Shown piece after piece: positions 32,629 through 35,592 of a DNA stretch of 35,592 bases. Both the position numbers and the translations under genes were made by a program. The notes below the pieces were generated by a model, which saw only the letters and a list, made by a program, of their open reading frames with translations, was not told where the DNA came from and made no database searches. Origin of the DNA: M3007 sp041160955. GTDB taxonomy: Bacteria > Bacteroidota > Bacteroidia > Chitinophagales > Saprospiraceae. The stretch lies in the NCBI GenBank assembly GCA_041160955.1, contig JBEAVK010000323.1, positions 1 through 35,592 on the forward strand. The letters are read 5' to 3'. Each line of letters starts with the position of its first letter. The first letter of the stretch is position 1.

Positions 32629-34101
32629 ATGTATTTACTAGGTTATGATCTCGGATCGTCCTCCGTCAAAGGCGCAATTGTAAACGGGCAAACGGGGTCT
32701 GTGGTAGCGTCAATGCATTATCCAGAAACAGAAATGAATATTGATGCACCTCAAGCAGGTTTTGCGGAGCAAAATCCAGATTTGTGGTGGAGTTATATGC
32801 AAGTGCTCACACAACAACTGTTGTCCAAAGCAGGTATTCAAGGTAACGAAATTAAAGGTATTGGTATTTCTTATCAAATGCACGGTTTGGTTATTGTTGA
32901 CCAAGATGGTAAGCCCCTAAGGCCATCCATTATTTGGTGCGATAGTCGCGCTGTGGCACTCGGCGAGCAAGCAACCGAGGCATTAGGTATTGATTATTGT
33001 TTGTCGCATTACCTCAATGCGCCAGGCAATTTTACGGCCTCCAAACTAGAGTGGGTACGCCAAAATGAGCCTGAAATATTTGCCAAAGTTTATAAAATGA
33101 TGCTTCCGGGCGATTACTTGGCTTACAAAATGAGTGGCGAATTCAACACCACCATTACAGGGCTTTCGGAGGGTATTTTATATGATTTTGAAACACAAAC
33201 CATCGCCAAACGCTTGCTCGATCTTTACCAAATACCAGAAAGCATGATCCCCGATATTGTCCCCGCAGTAGGCATACAATGTCGTTTATCAGCAGAAGGC
33301 GCAGCAGCACTGGGGCTTGAGAAAGGAACGCCTATTGGTTACAGGGCAGGTGACCAACCTAATAATGCCATGTCGCTCAATGTTTTAAAAGCAGGCGAAG
33401 TAGCCGCAACTGGTGGTACATCAGGGGTGATTTATGCTGTTTCTGATCAACCCGTATTTGACCCGCACAGCCGCGTAAATAGTTTTGCCCATGTCAATTA
33501 TACCCAAGAACAACCATTTACTGGTGTTTTACTCTGTATCAATGGCGCAGGAATACAATACAGATGGATACGATCTATGGTCGGCGATGCTGGTATCTCT
33601 TACCCTCAAATGGAACAAGCAGCAGCAACTATACCACCGGGTTCTAATGGATTAGTGATGCTGCCATTTGGCAATGGTGCCGAGCGTATGCTAAAAAATA
33701 AAACACCGGGTGGCGGGATGTACCACCTCGACTTTAATGTCCATACCGAAGCACACTTGTATCGCGCTGCATTGGAGGGTATTGCATTCGCATTTGGTTA
33801 TGGTGCTAAAATGCTACAATCCAATGGTATTTCATTAAATACGATGAAAGTAAGCAGCGGTAATTTGTTTGAATCCGCCATTTTTTCAAATACCATTGCA
33901 ACACTGACTGGTAGTATAATTCAAGTCATGGATACCAATGGCGCAGCAGGGGCCGCCAAAGCCGCAGGTGTTGCTATTGGGCATTATGATACCCTTCAAA
34001 CCGCTATGCAGCAACAACAGATCATAAAAGAATATTTGCCATCCAAACATACTGAAACCTACCTCGCAGCGTATGAACGCTGGGAAAAACATTTGGTCTA
34101 A
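32629..34101 (+). CDS. xylB: Xylulokinase
   Basis: This 490-residue FGGY-family kinase phosphorylates D-xylulose to xylulose-5-phosphate for the pentose phosphate pathway. The first ATP/phosphate loop is 'LGYDLGSSSVKGAIV' (4-18). 'SYQMHGLVIVDQDGKPLRP' (81-99) and 'IIWCDSRA' are typical xylulokinase sugar-site blocks. The catalytic base is D242 in 'YRAGDQPNNAMSL', and 'VAATGGTSGVIY' starts the second domain. The length is that of XylB. It lies 130 bases upstream of xylA in the same direction, so the two form a xylose utilisation pair. A palindromic repeat stands in the gap and two more stand upstream of the gene. No xylose transporter or XylR regulator is visible. Confidence 0.93.
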   Translation: MYLLGYDLGSSSVKGAIVNGQTGSVVASMHYPETEMNIDAPQAGFAEQNPDLWWSYMQVLTQQLLSKAGIQGNEIKGIGISYQMHGLVIVDQDGKPLRPSIIWCDSRAVALGEQATEALGIDYCLSHYLNAPGNFTASKLEWVRQNEPEIFAKVYKMMLPGDYLAYKMSGEFNTTITGLSEGILYDFETQTIAKRLLDLYQIPESMIPDIVPAVGIQCRLSAEGAAALGLEKGTPIGYRAGDQPNNAMSLNVLKAGEVAATGGTSGVIYAVSDQPVFDPHSRVNSFAHVNYTQEQPFTGVLLCINGAGIQYRWIRSMVGDAGISYPQMEQAAATIPPGSNGLVMLPFGNGAERMLKNKTPGGGMYHLDFNVHTEAHLYRAALEGIAFAFGYGAKMLQSNGISLNTMKVSSGNLFESAIFSNTIATLTGSIIQVMDTNGAAGAAKAAGVAIGHYDTLQTAMQQQQIIKEYLPSKHTETYLAAYERWEKHLV

Positions 34102-34128
34102 ATCATTAGTAATTAATACATTAGACTC

Positions 34129-34172
34129 TAGCCATCATACAGCATTACGACCCTAATGCTGTATAATGGCTA
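34129..34172. repeat. Palindromic repeat R3 (best copy) between xylB and xylA
   Basis: TAGCCATCATACAGCATTA (34129-34147), spacer CGACCC (34148-34153) and TAATGCTGTATAATGGCTA (34154-34172) form a 19-bp hairpin with one mismatch. There is no T run after it on either strand. Confidence 0.85.
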
Positions 34173-34231
34173 CTATTTACTTAGCAAAACACACATTGTA
34201 AATTATTCATTAAGTAACAAACTAAAAAAAA

Positions 34232-35560
34232 ATGCAAGTAATTACAGGCGATAAGCCCTATTTCAAAAATGTAGGCCAAATTAAATACGAAGGCCCCAAA
34301 ACGGACAACCCACTCGCATTTAGGTACTACAACGCAGACCAAGTAGTAGCGGGAAAAACCATGACCGAGCATTTCCGTTTTGCGGTGGCTTATTGGCACA
34401 CGCTTTGTGGCGTAGGAGGAGACCCTTTTGGCCCCGGAACGAAGCGTTTCCCTTGGGATAATGCCGCTAATCCAATTCAAAATGCAAAAGACAAAATGGA
34501 TGCTGCTTTTGAATTTATCACCAAAATCGGTATTCCATACTACTGTTTCCACGATTTTGATTTGGTGCAAGAAGGCCCAACTTTGAAAGAAAGTGAGCGT
34601 CGTTTAACCAAAATCACTGATTACGCGCTTGAAAAGCAGAAAGCATCCGGTGTAAAATTACTTTGGGGTACGGCTAATCTTTTTAGCAACCCACGCTATA
34701 TGAATGGTGCTGCTACAAATCCCGATTTTGAGGTAGTTGCTTATGCAGGTGCACAAGTAAAAAACGCTTTGGATGCAACCATGAAACTGGGGGGCGAAAA
34801 CTATGTCTTTTGGGGCGGTCGTGAAGGTTATTCCAGCCTGCTCAATACCAATATGAAAAAAGAACTCGACCACATGGCGCGTTTCTTGCACATGGCAAAA
34901 GATTATGCGCGCAAACAAGGTTTTAAAGGCACATTCTTTATCGAACCAAAGCCGATGGAGCCATCTAAGCACCAGTATGATTTTGACTCCGCTACTGTAA
35001 TCGGTTTTTTACGCGAATATGGTTTGGAAAAGGATTTCAAACTCAATATTGAGGTGAACCACGCGACTTTGGCGCTACATACGTTCCAGCACGAATTACA
35101 GGTAGCAGCCAATGCCAACATGATCGGTTCCATTGATGCCAACCGTGGCGATTACCAAAACGGATGGGATACCGACCAGTTCCCGAATAATGTGGGCGAA
35201 CTGACCGAAGCCATGTTAGTCATCCTAGAATCTGGTGGTCTCCAAGGCGGTGGAGTCAATTTTGATGCAAAAACACGCCGTAATTCGACTGATTTGGAGG
35301 ATATTTTCTATGCGCATATTGGTGGTATGGATACGTTTGCACGTGCTTTACTCGCTGCTAACGAGATATTAACCAATTCTCCTTATCAAAAAATGCGCGC
35401 CGATCGTTACGAATCTTTTAACTCGGAAGAAGGACAATTGTTTGAGGCAGGTAAATTAAAACTCAATGATTTGAAGCGGATTGCACAACGCATAGGTGAG
35501 CCAACCCAGCGTAGTGGCCAGCAAGAATTGTATGAGAATTTGGTGAATAGAAGTTTTTAA
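34232..35560 (+). CDS. xylA: Xylose isomerase
   Basis: This 442-residue enzyme, the class II length, interconverts D-xylose and D-xylulose. The catalytic and two-metal sites are complete: H107 and D110 ('CFHDFDLV'), E238 and K240 ('FFIEPKPMEPSKHQYDFD'), E274 and H277 ('NIEVNHATLA'), D302 ('GSIDANRGD'), and D313 and D315 ('GWDTDQFP'). 'VFWGGREGYSSLLNTN' is another signature. The residue spacing equals that of E. coli XylA shifted by six. The gene is complete, ending 32 bases before the window edge. No TAnnTTTG match was found in the 130-base gap to xylB, so co-transcription from the xylB promoter is likely. Confidence 0.97.
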   Translation: MQVITGDKPYFKNVGQIKYEGPKTDNPLAFRYYNADQVVAGKTMTEHFRFAVAYWHTLCGVGGDPFGPGTKRFPWDNAANPIQNAKDKMDAAFEFITKIGIPYYCFHDFDLVQEGPTLKESERRLTKITDYALEKQKASGVKLLWGTANLFSNPRYMNGAATNPDFEVVAYAGAQVKNALDATMKLGGENYVFWGGREGYSSLLNTNMKKELDHMARFLHMAKDYARKQGFKGTFFIEPKPMEPSKHQYDFDSATVIGFLREYGLEKDFKLNIEVNHATLALHTFQHELQVAANANMIGSIDANRGDYQNGWDTDQFPNNVGELTEAMLVILESGGLQGGGVNFDAKTRRNSTDLEDIFYAHIGGMDTFARALLAANEILTNSPYQKMRADRYESFNSEEGQLFEAGKLKLNDLKRIAQRIGEPTQRSGQQELYENLVNRSF

Positions 35561-35592
35561 TCTGCTAGGCCATGACTGAGTTGTAGCAAGAC

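Noticed and set aside
1..35592. CRISPR array, tRNA, rRNA or intact transposase
   Set aside because: No regularly spaced repeats, cloverleaf sequences, rRNA segments or transposase domains were seen on either strand.

Overview
The window looks like a chromosomal segment from a Bacteroidota member, most probably of the Saprospiraceae type (Lewinella/Haliscomenobacter-like). The evidence is that two large secreted proteins end in type IX secretion (T9SS) sorting domains, several genes have the Bacteroidota promoter element TAnnTTTG 10-60 bases before the start with little sign of Shine-Dalgarno sequences, signal peptidase I has the long Bacteroidota form, and bacillithiol synthesis (BshC) is present. 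The genus assignment is inference. No rRNA, tRNA, CRISPR array, phage gene or intact insertion sequence was seen.

Layout. 1-5.9 kb (minus strand): a parvulin-type isomerase followed by a CpeT-like lipoprotein, a large exported Asp-box beta-propeller protein, and a DUF692/MNIO iron oxidase with a C-terminal extension. 6-8.9 kb: an O-antigen ligase-type membrane protein converging on an unrecognised helical protein. 9.2-11.8 kb: a secreted protein with Ig-like repeats, dockerin-like calcium sites, a cohesin-like region and a T9SS tail. 12.2-14.1 kb: bshC overlapping an S-adenosylmethionine decarboxylase gene. 14.2-18.1 kb (minus): an unknown helical protein with lepB, then rpsP with its own promoter, structured leader and terminator. 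18.1-21.4 kb (minus): glgA-glgC and a rhamnose mutarotase gene that overlaps glgC by one base. 21.6-24.4 kb: a second propeller protein, this one with a T9SS tail. 24.4-27.3 kb: a solitary paaZ-type fusion gene converging on a sugar isomerase-like lipoprotein. 27.6-30.9 kb (minus): arginine deiminase, an AlkC-type DNA glycosylase and an outer-membrane beta-barrel. 30.9-35.6 kb (plus): a GlcD-type FAD oxidase, xylulokinase and xylose isomerase.

The functional groups are glycogen synthesis (glgA, glgC), xylose entry into the pentose phosphate pathway (xylA, xylB), low-molecular-weight thiol and polyamine metabolism (bshC, speD/speH), and surface or secreted proteins served by T9SS and signal peptidase I. 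Most of this is housekeeping.

The less ordinary features are the orphan MNIO enzyme; a family of about 44-base palindromes on both sides of xylB; a candidate ribosomal-protein leader ahead of rpsP; a protein carrying both dockerin-like and cohesin-like segments; a His-rich 23-codon ORF with its own promoter match; and promoter positions that move several start codons downstream.
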